From contig JAGFNQ010000299.1 in NCBI GenBank assembly GCA_024364735.1, positions 124,001 to 188,000 on the forward strand: a stretch of DNA of 64,000 bases, written 5' to 3'. Numbering within the stretch: position 1 is the stretch's first letter; the number at the start of each line of letters is the position of its first letter. Below, piece by piece: positions 1 through 11,078 of this stretch. Under the pieces are notes generated by a model, which was not told where the DNA came from, did no database searches, and worked only from the letters and a program-made list of their open reading frames with translations. This DNA comes from Boesenbergia rotunda. Its lineage: Eukaryota > Streptophyta > Magnoliopsida > Zingiberales > Zingiberaceae. The position numbers and the translations under genes are program-made.

Positions 1-1040
1 TCCACAGATCGCTGGAAAACCCGACTCTATGATCAAATCAGCTCAAACTCTGCATCCAGTTGAGAAAAATCAATCCGATCTCTTCGATCTCGCTATGTTG
101 GATTGCGATGATGATTTGGAGATGATCAGAGCACTCCAGAGGACCCTCCGGCTAGCTTAGATGGATGGAAATGGCACACAAACGAGATCCAATCAATCAA
201 ATTACAGATCTGACGAAACCCTCAATCAGCTCTGTTCTTGGGCGAATTGGAGCTGAAAATCTCATGGAGAAGAAGAACCTACGATCTAGATCTTGATCCG
301 AAGTTGAATTGAAGTGGTCAAGCCCTCTGCTGAAGAAAACTTGAAGAAGAACAGTGGAAAACTCGAAGAAAACAGAAAAGGCTGAGCTCGGCGAAGACGC
401 GACAAGCCGATCTGAGCAGAGCAGCAGTTAATATAGTTTCAGAAATGAACGGCCGAGATTCACTTAACTCCATCCAACGACTAGATCTCTTCAGATTTGA
501 ATCAAACTTCCCAGATCTTGATCAAGGGTCAGGATCTGTCTCTCAGTAGCTCGGATTTTCCAGATTTGCAGCGAATGGCTCAGATCAACCTGATCTTTGA
601 ATGGACGGTCTAGATCCCTCTGATCTTGATCCAACGGCTAGATGATCTCTGATTTGGATGAAATCTTCAGATCTTGATCCAAGTGCTTGATTAACATTAG
701 CCCCAGCTCGGATTGCCTCAAAGTCTCAGATGGCCTAGATCTAACCGTTTTTGAATCGGACGGCCCATATTAGTCGATGCTTGATCACTCGATCCGGGTT
801 CACTTCTGACTCAAGTTTGACCGAGCATGATCTAGGTCCATGATCCTTCCAAACCTACAAAAGTAGATCAACAATTTAGTAGCAAAATAATTCAAATGTA
901 TCAAGATTTACAATAAAGCCCAAAATAGAATAGATTCATGAAACCTAGGCTAAATTCAATATTAAGCAAGTAAAATATGGGTCAAACACGGATTTAAGAA
1001 TCTGAAATGATCAATAAAATAACACTTATCAGTTAGCGAT
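1..1040 (-). repeat. Partial LTR-like repeat, inverted copy of the 9844-14229 insert family
   Basis: Read on the minus strand this stretch aligns with about 10000-10760. Shared landmarks include the segment around 806-843, which mirrors the text at about 10196-10240, and the AT-rich stretch at 860-1035, which mirrors about 10010-10190. It is rich in GATC-type words. No long ORF is present. Homology fades near 1040, before the end of the family seen at 9844, and the other end lies outside the window. The class is inferred from the second copy, which has LTR-like ends and a target-site duplication. Confidence 0.7.
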
Positions 1041-1149
1041 AGTTTTCAGTAAATGACTGAACATGAGGAGGCTCGTTTATGAATGAATTCTAAGTGTCAT
1101 TGTTTGTTTGTGTCAAATAATTGTTTGTTTGATGGTTGCTAAGTTCGAT

Positions 1150-1884
1150 ATGGGTCAAAAAAGATCATCTTCAAAGAAAGCTGCTCCCACCAAATCTAAG
1201 AAACAACAAGTCCCTGGGGGAAGTCATGGGAAAAAATAGCTGCCCCAATGAAAAATCAAATTGCCTACCGAGTATACAAGTTTTGCCAACAGAGGTCGAA
1301 GTAAACGAATGAACTGGAAAAGTAGCCTTTGCCATTTCAATAATTTTATTGAATCTGTTCCACCGACACCAGCACAAGAACATTTGCTTCGAGAAACACC
1401 CTTTTCTTGGGTCCTCGACCTTTCTACTAGTTCTTGTGTAAGACCTCAGGTTCAGAACATGTTTGATAATTGGGATGAAGAAGAACAGAGCTTTGTATTC
1501 CATGGGAAAAAACTCAATTTCACAACGGTTGATATATCACTTATTCTAGGGCTACCTGACCATGGAGAGATAGTCCAACTTGATTTGAATGAGGCCTCCA
1601 GTCCACTGTACAAGGAGTATTTTGAAGATTCCAGTTGTTCTGCACGGCATTTGGAGAAACTGCTAATAAAGTCTACATCCAATGACAAGCTGTACTGTCA
1701 GTTGTATATACTCTATTTTTTTTTTACAGTGCTATTTTGTGGTAGTAGCAACATACTTGCCATTCCTGCCCTGTCACTTATTGATTGCGTAGATGATTTT
1801 GACAATCTACCAAACTACAATTGGTGCAATGCCGTGTACAATTTCATGGCTCCTCAGTTGGGAGCCATTGGCCAGTTGGGTTGA
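1150..1884 (+). pseudogene. Plant mobile-domain/DUF1985-like protein remnant, Mutator-associated
   Basis: An ATG at 1150 opens a Lys/Ser-rich N-terminus. In-frame stops follow at 1237-1239 (TAG) and 1249-1251 (TGA), then about 207 open codons to 1884. The body contains a TPFSWVLDL-type segment and a LILGLPDHGEIV segment. This resembles the domain upstream of Ulp1-like proteases and plant mobile domains carried by some plant Mutator-like elements (family resemblance recalled, not searched). No protease domain follows. A T-rich stretch near 1717-1727 and the two early stops indicate decay. It faces away from the neighbouring transposase, so whether both belong to one element is inference. A diverged host gene fragment is the alternative. 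Confidence 0.5.
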
Positions 1885-2185
1885 ATCACCTACATGTGGT
1901 CTATGCCTCAAACCATAGGACTTCAGGACTTCAAGACCTGAAATAACATTATTGTGGGTTTCAAAATCCGAAAACTTCACAACTGCTCAATTCTGCTTAC
2001 ATAAATTTACACAAGAAGAAATGTATCATAATCTTGAAATACTTCTTCAAGTCATAACATTAACAACAACTAGTTTTTTGACAACACTATAGCTGTACAA
2101 TATACAAAATATATACATTCAGTTATCCTCCATACAAAATATACACTTTAATTAGAATATTGGATCACTACATATACCAATTAAC
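1885..2185. other. Gap without recognisable feature
   Basis: AT-rich spacer between the two convergent Mutator-associated remnants. No ORF, RNA gene or repeat recognised. Confidence 0.5.
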
Positions 2186-3811
2186 TCAAGACCTTAGGGC
2201 TGGCGGCATTCTACATGTCCTTTTATTATGACCAAGTTGTTTGCACCAGCTGCATTTTAGTTTGACCTTGTCATTGTGTCTAGACTCTATGCGTGCCTTC
2301 TTTCGTCTACCAGGCTGCACAAGGCTACGGGGACATAGAACTGTAATGTCGTTTACTCCAGTAGGCCAAAACTGCTTGCTTCTACAAGGGAAAATACGAT
2401 CCATGTAAACCCACTTCCAAGTTTCAGAATAAAAATAATGCTCACAATATGGGAGTGTATCCATGTTCCTATGAATGATTACGGCAATAGCATGTGAGCA
2501 AGGAAGTCCTGAAATTTGAAACTCCCCATAATGACAAAACTTTTTTTCCAAATCAACAATGTATGAAGCGCCCCATGTTTCTACTTCCATTTCTGATTGA
2601 GAGTAAGGGTGAACCTTATAAGCTCTTGCTTTCTCTCTCCTTGAATCCATTTCTTTTGTAGCATAAGGTGTCAAAGCAACATGCCATTTAGAGACTTCCT
2701 CTCTACGTTTATAGAACCATTGAGCAACTTTTCTTCTTGTATTATCAATTAACCTGTTTATGGGAAGCCCATGTGTAGACTTGAACAAAACATTTAAGCT
2801 CTTCACACAATTAGTGGTAAGCATTCTGTACCTTCTCCCTGTAAAGTGTGCATTTGCCCACCTTTTAGGGTCAATGTTGTGAAGCCACTTATGGGCAACT
2901 GGATGTTTTTCAAGCATTGTCTGCATTATCATATCATATTGGAGTATTGTGTTGGCTCGTGCTGCTGCCCAAAACAAACCTACAGCAGCTCTACTTCCAG
3001 TATCAGTTACCATATTACAATACATGTGGTGGCAACAAAAGGCATGATTCACATTTGGGTAGACTTTTCTAACTGCTGATATAATGCCCCGATGTCTATC
3101 TGATACTATGGTGATTGAGTGATCATCGACACCAAAGAACCTCTTTGTATGCTCCAAAAATCACTCCCATGCAGACCCACATTCAACTTCAGCTATTGCG
3201 AAGGCAACTGGAAGAACATTGTCATTACCATCAATCGTCGTTGCAATCAACATTACTCCCGGATACTTTCCTCTTAGGTGTGTGACATCAATTCCGATAA
3301 GTCTACGCAAATAAGACCTGAACACCCTTCGGCAAGCACCAAAAGCCCAAAAACACTGCTGGAACTGATTGTCACCATTCCTGCATAGTGCCACATACGT
3401 TTCAGGATCTCTAGCTCTTAACTCACGCAGATATTGTGGAAGATCTCTGTAAGCCTCATCATAATCTCCAACAACCTTTTTCAATACTTTCTCCCTAGCT
3501 ATGTATGCTTTTCTATATGATATGGTCACTCCAAATCTAGCTTTAATATTTGATATAATCATACTTGGTTTGTATTATTCATTATGAAAAAATTGCTCTT
3601 CAACAAAAGAAGCAACAAATGATGAAGAGCATGCATGATGATCAACACTTTCCCTAACAGTTCCACATTGGTGTTCCTTTATATATTTTGTAATAGTGAA
3701 CTCTACTTCCCCCCTTGCTACTACTCTCCATGTACATGGTTGGTTGAAGCACACTGCTTTAACTCTATTTTTTCGGGTGTCAACTGGGTTATATCTCATA
3801 TGCTTAACCAT
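2186..3811 (-). pseudogene. MuDR/MULE transposase, broken by two in-frame stops
   Basis: Three open segments (3811-3575, 3562-3161, 3157-2186) lie in one frame, separated only by TAA at 3575-3577 and TGA at 3161-3163, giving about 540 codons. In order: a MuDR-type DNA-binding end with a CTWRVVA segment, a helical linker, the MULE transposase core (IGIDVTHLRGKYPG, then VSDRHRGI), a SWIM zinc finger (GLPCSHAIAVI), and a C-terminal CCHC knuckle (CSWCKQLGHNKRTC). The TGA falls where the family has the second Trp of a W-x-W-F motif, so it looks like a Trp codon mutation. The third catalytic acid, normally Glu in the N-x-x-E-S-x-N motif, reads Lys near 2802 (CVKSLN). The protein would be inactive even with stops read through. 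Typical transposases of this family are longer, so the N-terminus is probably missing. No terminal inverted repeats were found. Confidence 0.88.
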
Positions 3812-4585
3812 GACATGTTTGACAAGTGCATTCTTGAATTTTTTTCTAGATGGAAATAATGAAACACGGTTAGAAATAATGAAATTGTCCGAAATAGATT
3901 AAAAAATTAATGAGAGAGTTAAAAAAATTACTGTATATGCTTATCGATATTGATAGTCTCCCGCATATATCGTAGACGAGTCTCCAGAATTATAAACTTG
4001 ATTTGTTCTATTCTGTTGACTCCTTTATTTACACTCCTTGATTGCCCAAAAATTGGAGATCTTGGACCAATTTCCATCGGTGATATAGGGTGGGTTTTTT
4101 CTTTGGTCTTTACATAATTAAGTATATATCGGATGTGATTGTCACATATTTTCTTAAAAATCCTTTTTATTACCACCTCTTCACTCGAGTCCTAATTGAA
4201 TGATCATTGGAAAGAAAAAATAATCGATTATATATTCACTTTAATTTTATATATAAATTGAAGGAGATATACCTTAAAATGGTTCTACCAGAGCTCTTTT
4301 ATGTGTGTTGGAGTGCTTGTATATATCATTGAAGCCCCTCTCAATAGTTATTCACTATTTTATTAATATCAAGAATAACCCATACAGAATTCACAAATCT
4401 TTATCATAAAGTTACAAATAAATAGTGTTAAACAATTAAGATATTTTAAAAAATAAAATATTTTATAGTACTTATGAATTTCTGAGCATAACTATAGATT
4501 CTCTGGTGTCTATAATCCCAACAGCTGAGTATTTAGCGGAAGTAATATGCATAGGTACTAGCTAATGTACTAGTGAAATAAATAA
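3812..4585. other. AT-rich spacer, no gene recognised
   Basis: AT-rich sequence between the MULE transposase and the copia 5' LTR. A minus-strand open stretch at 3928-4176 has no recognisable domain. It may be the outer part of the MULE element. Confidence 0.4.
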
Positions 4586-5141
4586 TGGATAAAGATGAGT
4601 TAGTTGATTGGTGATGTAGTAAATAATGGATAGAGATAGAATTTGATTAGGATAAAGTTTCATGAAAAAATAAAAATGTTTAGATTCAATATATGTGGAG
4701 TTGATGCTTATCCACTAAATCTATAAATATGTAACTTTTTGGTGAATGAAATCAAGTTGAATTGTTTAGTTTTTTCTCTCTCTTCTTCCACAAGTGTGTC
4801 ACTCCTCTTCTATATTAGGGGGCGTTTGGTTTAGAAAATATTTTCTATTTTCTGTTTTTAGTTTTCTATTTTCTGATCTAGTTTTTAGAAAACGAAAAAT
4901 GCGTTTGGTATGATATACTGTAACTCTATTTTCTAGAAAAGAAAACTGGAAAATGTGTTTGCTATGTTGACTAAAGATATTTGTACCATTCAAATGATGA
5001 TCTCACTTCGATCTTTATTTGTAGTGATCTAATCTTTATTCCTCTGATAATTTTTTAGCTGCTCCAGTGGTTGCTCCAAACTCATTGAGCTGCTTGACAT
5101 TGTAAAGCAGATGCAGAAAACTCAATCATAGATGATAACAC

Positions 5142-5231
5142 TGGTTTTGTCTTGTGCGATGTGATGTTTGTGCATCCTGTTTCTTTCTTCATCTCGTCGA
5201 GTCCGGTTTTGTCATGTGCGGTGTGATGTTT
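5142..5231. repeat. Direct repeat pair inside the PIF/Harbinger element
   Basis: A segment starting GGTTTTGTCTTGTGCGATG at 5142 recurs at 5203 with two mismatches over 29 bases, 61 bases apart. It looks like a local tandem duplication. Confidence 0.7.
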
Positions 5232-5249
5232 GTATTATTATTACTACAT

Positions 5250-5473
5250 GACATCCTTCCTTTACTTTCCTCTATAATAGATCCCTTCTTCGCCTGTTTT
5301 CCTGCTCTCCCTTCCTCGATTGATCCTTGCTCGCTGATCCGCCGCGTGAATTTTCCTTCCTGTTCTTCTCTACGGTTTCTTAGTAAGCGAAAAATGGTTT
5401 GTTTGCTTGTTTTAATCTGTTGATGAAATTGGGTGTCTTTGATGAAGGAATTGATGGGTTTGTGTGTAGGTAG
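5250..5473 (+). promoter_or_regulatory. Probable captured promoter, 5' UTR and start of a UTR intron
   Basis: A TATA-like CTCTATAATAG at about 5270 precedes C/T-rich leader-like sequence. A possible splice donor GTAAGC follows at about 5384. The text just before the solo LTR (TTTGTGTGTAG) resembles a 3' splice site and would join, after the solo LTR, to the leader in front of the bHLH start at 8178. This suggests the host gene was captured together with its leader and intron. It is inference from base composition and splice-like words. Confidence 0.4.
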
Positions 5474-8154
5474 TGTTAAATATTGAATTTTTTAGGGTTG
5501 AAAAAGTAAGTTTTCGAAAATAAAGGGCCTAGTTGGAAATTTCAAACTTGGAGGGCCTTTTTGCAAAAGACCAAAACTAATATAAAACCCTAAAACCCCT
5601 CTCCCTGTGGCAGTTCGTTTTCCTCCCGACGCCACCCCCTTCCCTTCGGTTTTCGCCCGACGCCGCTGCAGCCGGTTTTCGCCCGACGTCGTTGCAGCCC
5701 TAGCCGACCGCCGACGCCGTCGCCTCTCCTCCTCGTTTCAGTTTTCGCCGAACTCCTCTTCTCGCCTGACGCCGCCGAGCATTAGCCGTTCCCTCTCTGC
5801 CTTGACGCCGCAACCCTAGCCGTCGTCGCCTTTCCCTGCCAGCCAACGCCGAATGCCCGCCGACCTTCGTGCTGGTAATTCCTAGGTTGTGATTTCCTTG
5901 TCCCCAATTCCTTTGGTGGTTTTTGATTGTGTTCTTGGATTTGATTTCTGAGTGAACAGATTAGATGAATTAGTGAGTTTGATACCATGAGCAATTCGGA
6001 GTGTATTAGTTAAGATACATAGAAGGGAACTAGTTGTTGGCATGTTATCGTTATTAGATGCAATAAGAACAGAGTACGTATGAAAAATTTTGAAGTGATT
6101 TTGAGGATGTTTGCTATGTTTTATATTGACAGTAGTTGTAGCTAATTAGTCAATACAAAAGACAGATGCAAAGATCAACTTAGAAGTTTATTGGTTCTAG
6201 AGTAGGTGTTCCTTTCTTGAAGATTGCATATAATCTATTTTCTCTTTGGTTAGGAAATTTAGCTGTTTGAAAATAGTAGTTTGTATCAGCACTCCAAGAA
6301 CTTCTAGTTGTTGTGCATGCTGTAGTATTTTGTTCTAGTAAGTACGTGTTTGATAGTTCTATTTTAAGAGTGAGAATATAGTTCGTTAGTGTTGTAGTTT
6401 AAGCTGTGCTGTTTGAGAGCGAAGCACTTGTAGGACTTTATGAGTTAATTAAATATGTATTATAGTTAGGATTTATCCTAATTATATTTCGTAATTTTGT
6501 TTAGCTAATTTGTTAATTTTATAATTAGCTAAACTTATTTAATTATTATACAGGACCTTGACCTTGGACTCACGTCGTTGATCATGGAAGGTTCTCTCGT
6601 TTACGAAATTCTACAAATAAAGGTGGGTACTTCTCCTTTGTACTCGAGTAGTTTCTTTTATCTTAAAGCATGACTGTTTTATGTCTTATAGGTTGCTTGA
6701 CCTTATTCTTTGTCGTTTGATATTTTAACATCGCCGTTGATACTTATTCTTCGTTGATCTTCGAGTATTCCAAATTCGTATCTGTACAATCCTCTGTTGG
6801 TTTTCTGTTCTGTAAAGTGCCACTTGTACGCGAGTACTTAGAAATCCATTGAACACAGATAGGTTTATTTGGCATTAGAAATACCCTACCTAGTAGTGTA
6901 GGTGTATAATCGTTGGTTTTCGATTTTCGGTTGGATGTATTGATGTATCGTTTACTTGTTGGATTTTGGTTGCATCGTTGTTTCTCTGGTTGTTCGTGCA
7001 TCTTGTAGCATGCACTATATCTGCACGTTGCATACTAACGACTGTTAGGCTTTCATATGGTTAAGCCGTCGTTAGTCATTTTGTTGCTCGATTCACTTAA
7101 CTACTTGTTGTCGTGGTAGTTGTTAGAGTGCGAGCATCTGTCATGTTATGTCACGCATGTTACAGTTGTAGGCAAACAGTGACACCCTCACCCTTGTTTT
7201 CGAGGGATACTAGAGCTGTTGGTGGCTCCCCCTATGTATCGGGGTTTTTGGAGTAGTTGGCTCTCCAGCATCCTGTCCACTCAACCACACCTTCTGTGGT
7301 ATTTGTTGTTGGAGTGCGTACAGTTGTCACAACCCTACCCACTCGGTCACACAGATGAGATGTGTTGGCGGCTTGACTGGCGTCAGGGGTGACACATGTC
7401 ATTGCATCATGTGCATACGTATTTCGTTTATGCATTTTCTTGTGTTTGATGCATTTATATGAGCTATGATTGTTGCACTTGGTTGACATGCATGTATATG
7501 TTGGATTTATCGTTGTCGCGTTGTTTTTACCTGCTTAGTTGATATTCTGTTTTATATCAGTTGTTATTCGGTTTTATATCTTGTTGTTTTATATATGTTA
7601 TGCATGTTTAGGAAATCTTATATTCCTTATGGACTGTACCCTGTTGGTTCTCTACTTATTTTACCTTTTGCTATGCCATGCTTATTGTCTACTCATATAC
7701 CCGCAGAGTCCGCCCGGACTCACCACCGCTACCTCCCATTTTTGTTTCAGGTAGCAGGTAGTTACATTTCTTGGAGCCAGGAGAGGATCCAGTTGCCAGT
7801 CCCTCAGTCCCCAGTGTTGAGTTGAGTTATTTTCCGCATTTGGTTTAATTGCTTTTATTTCGGTTTTTTGTGAGTTTTCACAGTTTATTTGTTTATCGGA
7901 TATTCGGACAGGTTTGGTCATTATTGTAGAGACATTTTGCGTTCTCTTTTGGGTTGTGATATCTTTTATGTTTAAGGTGGCAGAGCCACTCGTTACCTTC
8001 TTTATAAACTGCGTGGTGATGTTTTATTTGCTATTATGATGGCTGAGCCTTCTTCTGTGATGAGAGTGTTATGTATTTATATCCCAACTTGTCCGCCGTA
8101 CAGGGGAGATGCTGCCCGATTTTCGTGGAAGCATAAGCCTCTGGGGGCGTGACA
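5474..8154. mobile_element. Solo LTR, 2.68 kb, probably Ty3-gypsy (Del/Tekay-like)
   Basis: It starts TGTTAAATATTG and ends GGGGCGTGACA, flanked by a perfect 5-bp duplication GGTAG at 5469-5473 and 8155-8159. Inside are an AACCCTAAAACCCC stretch near 5587, a GC-rich leader-like block at 5600-5870, and long T-rich intron-like sequence. No primer binding site, gag or pol follows. Length and architecture recall Del/Tekay LTRs. The lineage is inferred from memory; the solo LTR structure is seen directly. Confidence 0.85.
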
Positions 8155-8177
8155 GGTAGAATCGTCGCAGAGTTGGC

Positions 8178-8563
8178 ATGGCGGACGGGGAGATGGCATC
8201 GAAGGAGGGCGGCGGGGCGAGGAAGCGGAAGCGTGGAGCGGAGTCTTCGTCGTCGCCGCAGTCGTCGGCGGAGGAGGAGGCGACCAAGTGGAGAACAGAG
8301 GGCGAGCAGATGACTTACTCCTCCAGGCTCATCGCGGCGCTTCGCCGCGTCCGCTCATCTGCTCCGGCACCGATGGACTGATCACGGAGCCATGCGCTCC
8401 GGGAGGTGGCGGACCGGGCGCTCGCCATCTCCGCCCGCGGCTGCACACGGTGGAGCCGCGCCATCCTCCTCTCGGGTAAGGTTTGCTCTCTCAAGCGCAG
8501 CAGAGCGCTCCGGCCGCGTGCCGCCACCCGGCCGAGGCACCCAGATGCAGAAAACTCAATCAT
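8178..8563 (+). pseudogene. Captured bHLH147-150/AIF-like (atypical bHLH) gene fragment
   Basis: An ATG at 8178 opens an acidic/basic N-terminus with a KRKR patch, then TKWRTEGEQMTYSS, LIAALRRVR, an in-frame TGA at 8379-8381, and in the same frame ALREVADRALAIS, ARGCTRWSRAILLS. These blocks match the conserved core of the plant atypical bHLH family that includes Arabidopsis bHLH147-150 and AIF proteins. These are non-DNA-binding regulators that antagonise brassinosteroid and growth-promoting bHLH factors. The C-terminal end after ILLS is poorly conserved and runs into a 22-bp repeat at 8542-8563. It lies entirely inside the PIF/Harbinger element, so it is a transduplicated copy, not the native gene. 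The premature stop and lost C-terminus make function unlikely. Confidence 0.75.
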
Positions 8564-8587
8564 GCAGAAAGGTTCGAGAAAGGGTCG

Positions 8588-8661
8588 GGCGATGCGGGTG
8601 ATGCGAGCGGCGAGCGGCAGAGGGTGATGCGGGAGATGCGAGCGGCCAGAGGCAGAGGGAA
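8588..8661. repeat. Tandem duplication, about 34 bases, two copies
   Basis: A GC-rich unit beginning GATGCGGGTGATGCGAGCGG is followed directly by a near copy with GATGCGGGAGATGCGAGCGG. It sits between the captured gene and the right end of the PIF/Harbinger element. Confidence 0.7.
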
Positions 8662-8907
8662 TAAAAAAGGAGATGCGCGGGGTAGGGCTCAACGAACGCC
8701 GCATTTTCCCATTTTCTATTTTTTCTACCGCATTTTCTGTTTTCCTCAGAAAATGACATTTTAGCATTTTCTATTTTCTTAAAAAATGGCATCTCCTTTT
8801 CCAGAAAATAAAGTTAGAAAATACCAACCAAACAACATTTTCTAGAAAATAAGAAAATGAAAATAGAAAATACCCAAACCAAACGCCCCCTTATTTTCTT
8901 CAAACAG

Positions 8908-8919
8908 TGGTATCAGAGC
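8908..8919 (+). other. Copia primer binding site (tRNA-iMet type)
   Basis: TGGTATCAGAGC lies one base after the end of the reconstituted 5' LTR. It is complementary to the 3' end of initiator tRNA-Met, the usual plant copia primer. Confidence 0.88.
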
Positions 8920-8952
8920 ACAACCGGGATTGACGTGTGCTAGCGGAGTTTC

Positions 8953-9838
8953 TCAACCACTCATCCCCATTTTTAAAGGAGAGTGCTATGAATTTTGGAG
9001 TATCAAAATGAAGACTCTATTTAGATCTGAATATCTTTGGGATTTAGTAGAGAAAGACTTTGATGATGAGAATGCTGATGAAGGTTGATTAAAGGGGAGC
9101 AGAAAGAAAGATTCAAAGGCATTGTTCATCCTTCAGCAAGTAGTACATGAGATAATTTTCTCAAGAATTGCAACTGCCTCATTTTCTAGAGAAGCATGGA
9201 AAATACTGTAGAAAGAATTCCAAGGCTCATCCAAAGTGATAGCAGTGAATCTCCAGACCCTCAAAAGTGAGTTCGAGACCTTTCTTATGAAGGGTAATGA
9301 AACTTTACATGACTTTTTATCTAAAGTAATTTCGATTGCTAGCCAAATGAGATCTTATGGAGAAAAGATCATTGATGGAATTATTGTTTCGAAAGCTTTG
9401 CGAAGTTTGATTCCTAAATATGATTACATAATAACTACGACCGAGGAGTTTAAAGATCTTTCAATTTTCTCTTTTGATGAACAAATGAGTTCTTTGCAAG
9501 CTCATGAGGCAAGGCGAAATAGATCCGCTGAGAAGAATGAAGAAAAGATATTTCAAGCTTCTCAAGTGAAGGGAGAGATAGAAAAAAAAGAGAAGACTTC
9601 ACTGGAAGAGGTCATGGAAGAAGAGATTTTCGTGATAGAGGACGTGGCAGAGGAAGAAGTAATTTTAATGGACAAATGAAGCAATTCAAAGGAGATCAAA
9701 AATGGAATAAAAATTCCATTCAGTGTTATGGTTATGGAAAATTTGGACATATAAAGGCAAATTGCAGAAATAGATTACAAGCAAATTATGTGAAAGAAGA
9801 AAATAAGGAAAGTAAGTTATTTATGGTTCATTCTCATT
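8953..9838 (+). pseudogene. Copia gag (UBN2 type), degenerate
   Basis: The reading starts around FKGECYEFWSIKMKTLF. Stops occur near 9088 and 9210, and the longest open part is 9236-9679. That part carries the UBN2 signature including LRSLIPKYDYI, ATTEEFKDLS-like text and SSLQAHEARRNRS. A frameshift near 9620-9660 leads into an Arg/Gly-rich stretch and a zinc knuckle at about 9724-9765, where the second Cys is Tyr (CYGYGKFGHIKANC). Gag normally packages element RNA. This one is broken. It is cut off from its protease by the insert starting at 9844. Confidence 0.85.
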
Positions 9839-9923
9839 CTAACTGATCCTTTCAATAAGCGAAAGGGGGTTACCCGGTAGTGACTCACTTGAGTGTTGAT
9901 AGAAGACTGACTGCTGGGCCACC

Positions 9924-9999
9924 GACCGGACGGCTGGGACGGCCGACCGGACGATCGGGATGGCCAACCGGACGGTAGGGATGTCTAGCCGGATGCTCC
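9924..9999 (+). repeat. 21-bp tandem repeat, about 3.6 copies
   Basis: Units start at 9924, 9945, 9966 and 9987 with the pattern GACCGGACGGCTGGGACGGCC and variants. It sits 80 bases inside the insert that begins at 9844. Confidence 0.8.
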
Positions 10000-10984
10000 T
10001 AAAGAATCATTGATAACTACCATTTTGTTAATCATTTTAGGCTCTCAAATCCATGTTTTGATCCACTTTTATATGCTTAAGTTTTCATTTACATTAGGTT
10101 TCATGAATTACCTTTATTTTAGCTTTTGATTCAAATCTTTGTATATTTGAGATATTTTGGGCATTAAATTTGAATCTAATTTTGTAGGCTTCAAATGATC
10201 ATGGACCTAGATCAGATTGGATCAAACTTGAGTCAGAATTAGATCCGGATCAAGATGATCAAGCATCGGATTAATATGGGTCGTCCGATCAAGAAACGGC
10301 TAGATCTGAGCCATCCGTCAACTTCTGATCAATCCAAACTCATGATAGAGTTAATCAAGTCCATGGATCAAGATCTGAAGCTTGGAGCCAAATCAGAGTC
10401 CATCTGGCCGTTGGATCAAGTTTAGGAGAGTATAAGCCGTCCATTCAAAGATCAGGGCAATCTGAGCCACCCGTTGCAGATTTGATTGATCCAAGATAAG
10501 GAGGAGCAGATCTTGACCCTTGATTGAGATATGGAAGGTTTGGGCTTGATCCGAGTTAATCCGACCGTTGGATGAGGCCAGAACGATCACAGCCGTTCAT
10601 TGCTAACTAATAAAACAGACTTCTCCTCCCCAGATCTGCGTCGTCGCCAGATCGCAAGTTTTCTTTCCTGTTCTTGAGTTTTTCTTCGTCTGTTCTTCTC
10701 CGATCGCGCGGCCAACATCAAGTCCAAGTCTGTTTTCAAGGATTCAGATCATTGAGGTAGATTTTCCGGTTAAGTTGCATTCGATTTTGTCCCTGAAAGT
10801 GGGCTCGGGTGAGGGTTTCGCCGGAGTCCTGTTTCCACTGTCGATTCCATTCGATCGCTGCTTTCTTCATCTTCGGAGCAATCAGATGCACTTGGAGGGG
10901 TTTTCTGAATGCCACTGAGAGTTTCTGGGCTTGATCGACATCCAGCTAATCGAGGAAGGAAGAGATCGCGGGAGTTTTCAGTCA

Positions 10985-11078
10985 CTGATCGGTGTTGGTG
11001 ATCGGACAGAGAACCTACTGATCGGTCTCCAGTCCGATCAGTATAGTTCCTGATCGGTCGGCTGACCGATCAGGAGCC
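10985..11078. repeat. Hairpin-forming GATCGGTC repeats
   Basis: Three to four words of the type TGATCGGTC occur here. Two form inverted repeats. At 11050-11073 the arm CTGATCGGTC pairs perfectly with GACCGATCAG around a 4-base loop. At about 11018-11041 a CTGATCGG arm pairs with CCGATCAG. The same motif is amplified in the SIRE-like LTRs at 41110-41530 and elsewhere. Confidence 0.75.

Larger units (their letters stand above)
4818..8890. mobile_element. Non-autonomous PIF/Harbinger-type DNA transposon
   Basis: Ends are exact inverted repeats starting GGGGGCGTTTGGTTT, extended by imperfect runs of TTTTCTATTTTC-like sequence for roughly 100 bases. The flanks are TTA at 4815-4817 and TTA at 8891-8893, the 3-bp duplication expected of PIF/Harbinger elements. 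No transposase or Myb-like ORF is present, so it would need help from elsewhere. The interior holds a captured bHLH gene fragment with its upstream region and a 2.68-kb solo LTR. Net length without the solo LTR is about 1.39 kb. Confidence 0.85.
4586..8906 (+). repeat. 5' LTR of the copia element, split by a PIF/Harbinger insertion
   Basis: 4586-4817 plus 8894-8906 align with the 3' LTR at 17275-17519. Both start TGgATAAAGATGAG or close to it and share GGTGAATGAAATCAAGTTG. Removing 4818-8890 and one TTA copy restores a continuous LTR ending in CAAACA just before the primer binding site. Confidence 0.85.

Noticed and set aside
5607..5819. Pro/Arg/Ser-rich frame near a CCTAAAACCCC stretch
   Set aside because: Falls inside the solo LTR 5474-8154 and fits its GC-rich leader; no protein family features.
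8315..8767. 150-residue minus-strand frame in the captured gene
   Set aside because: Opposite strand of GC-rich bHLH coding sequence, with no recognisable domain.
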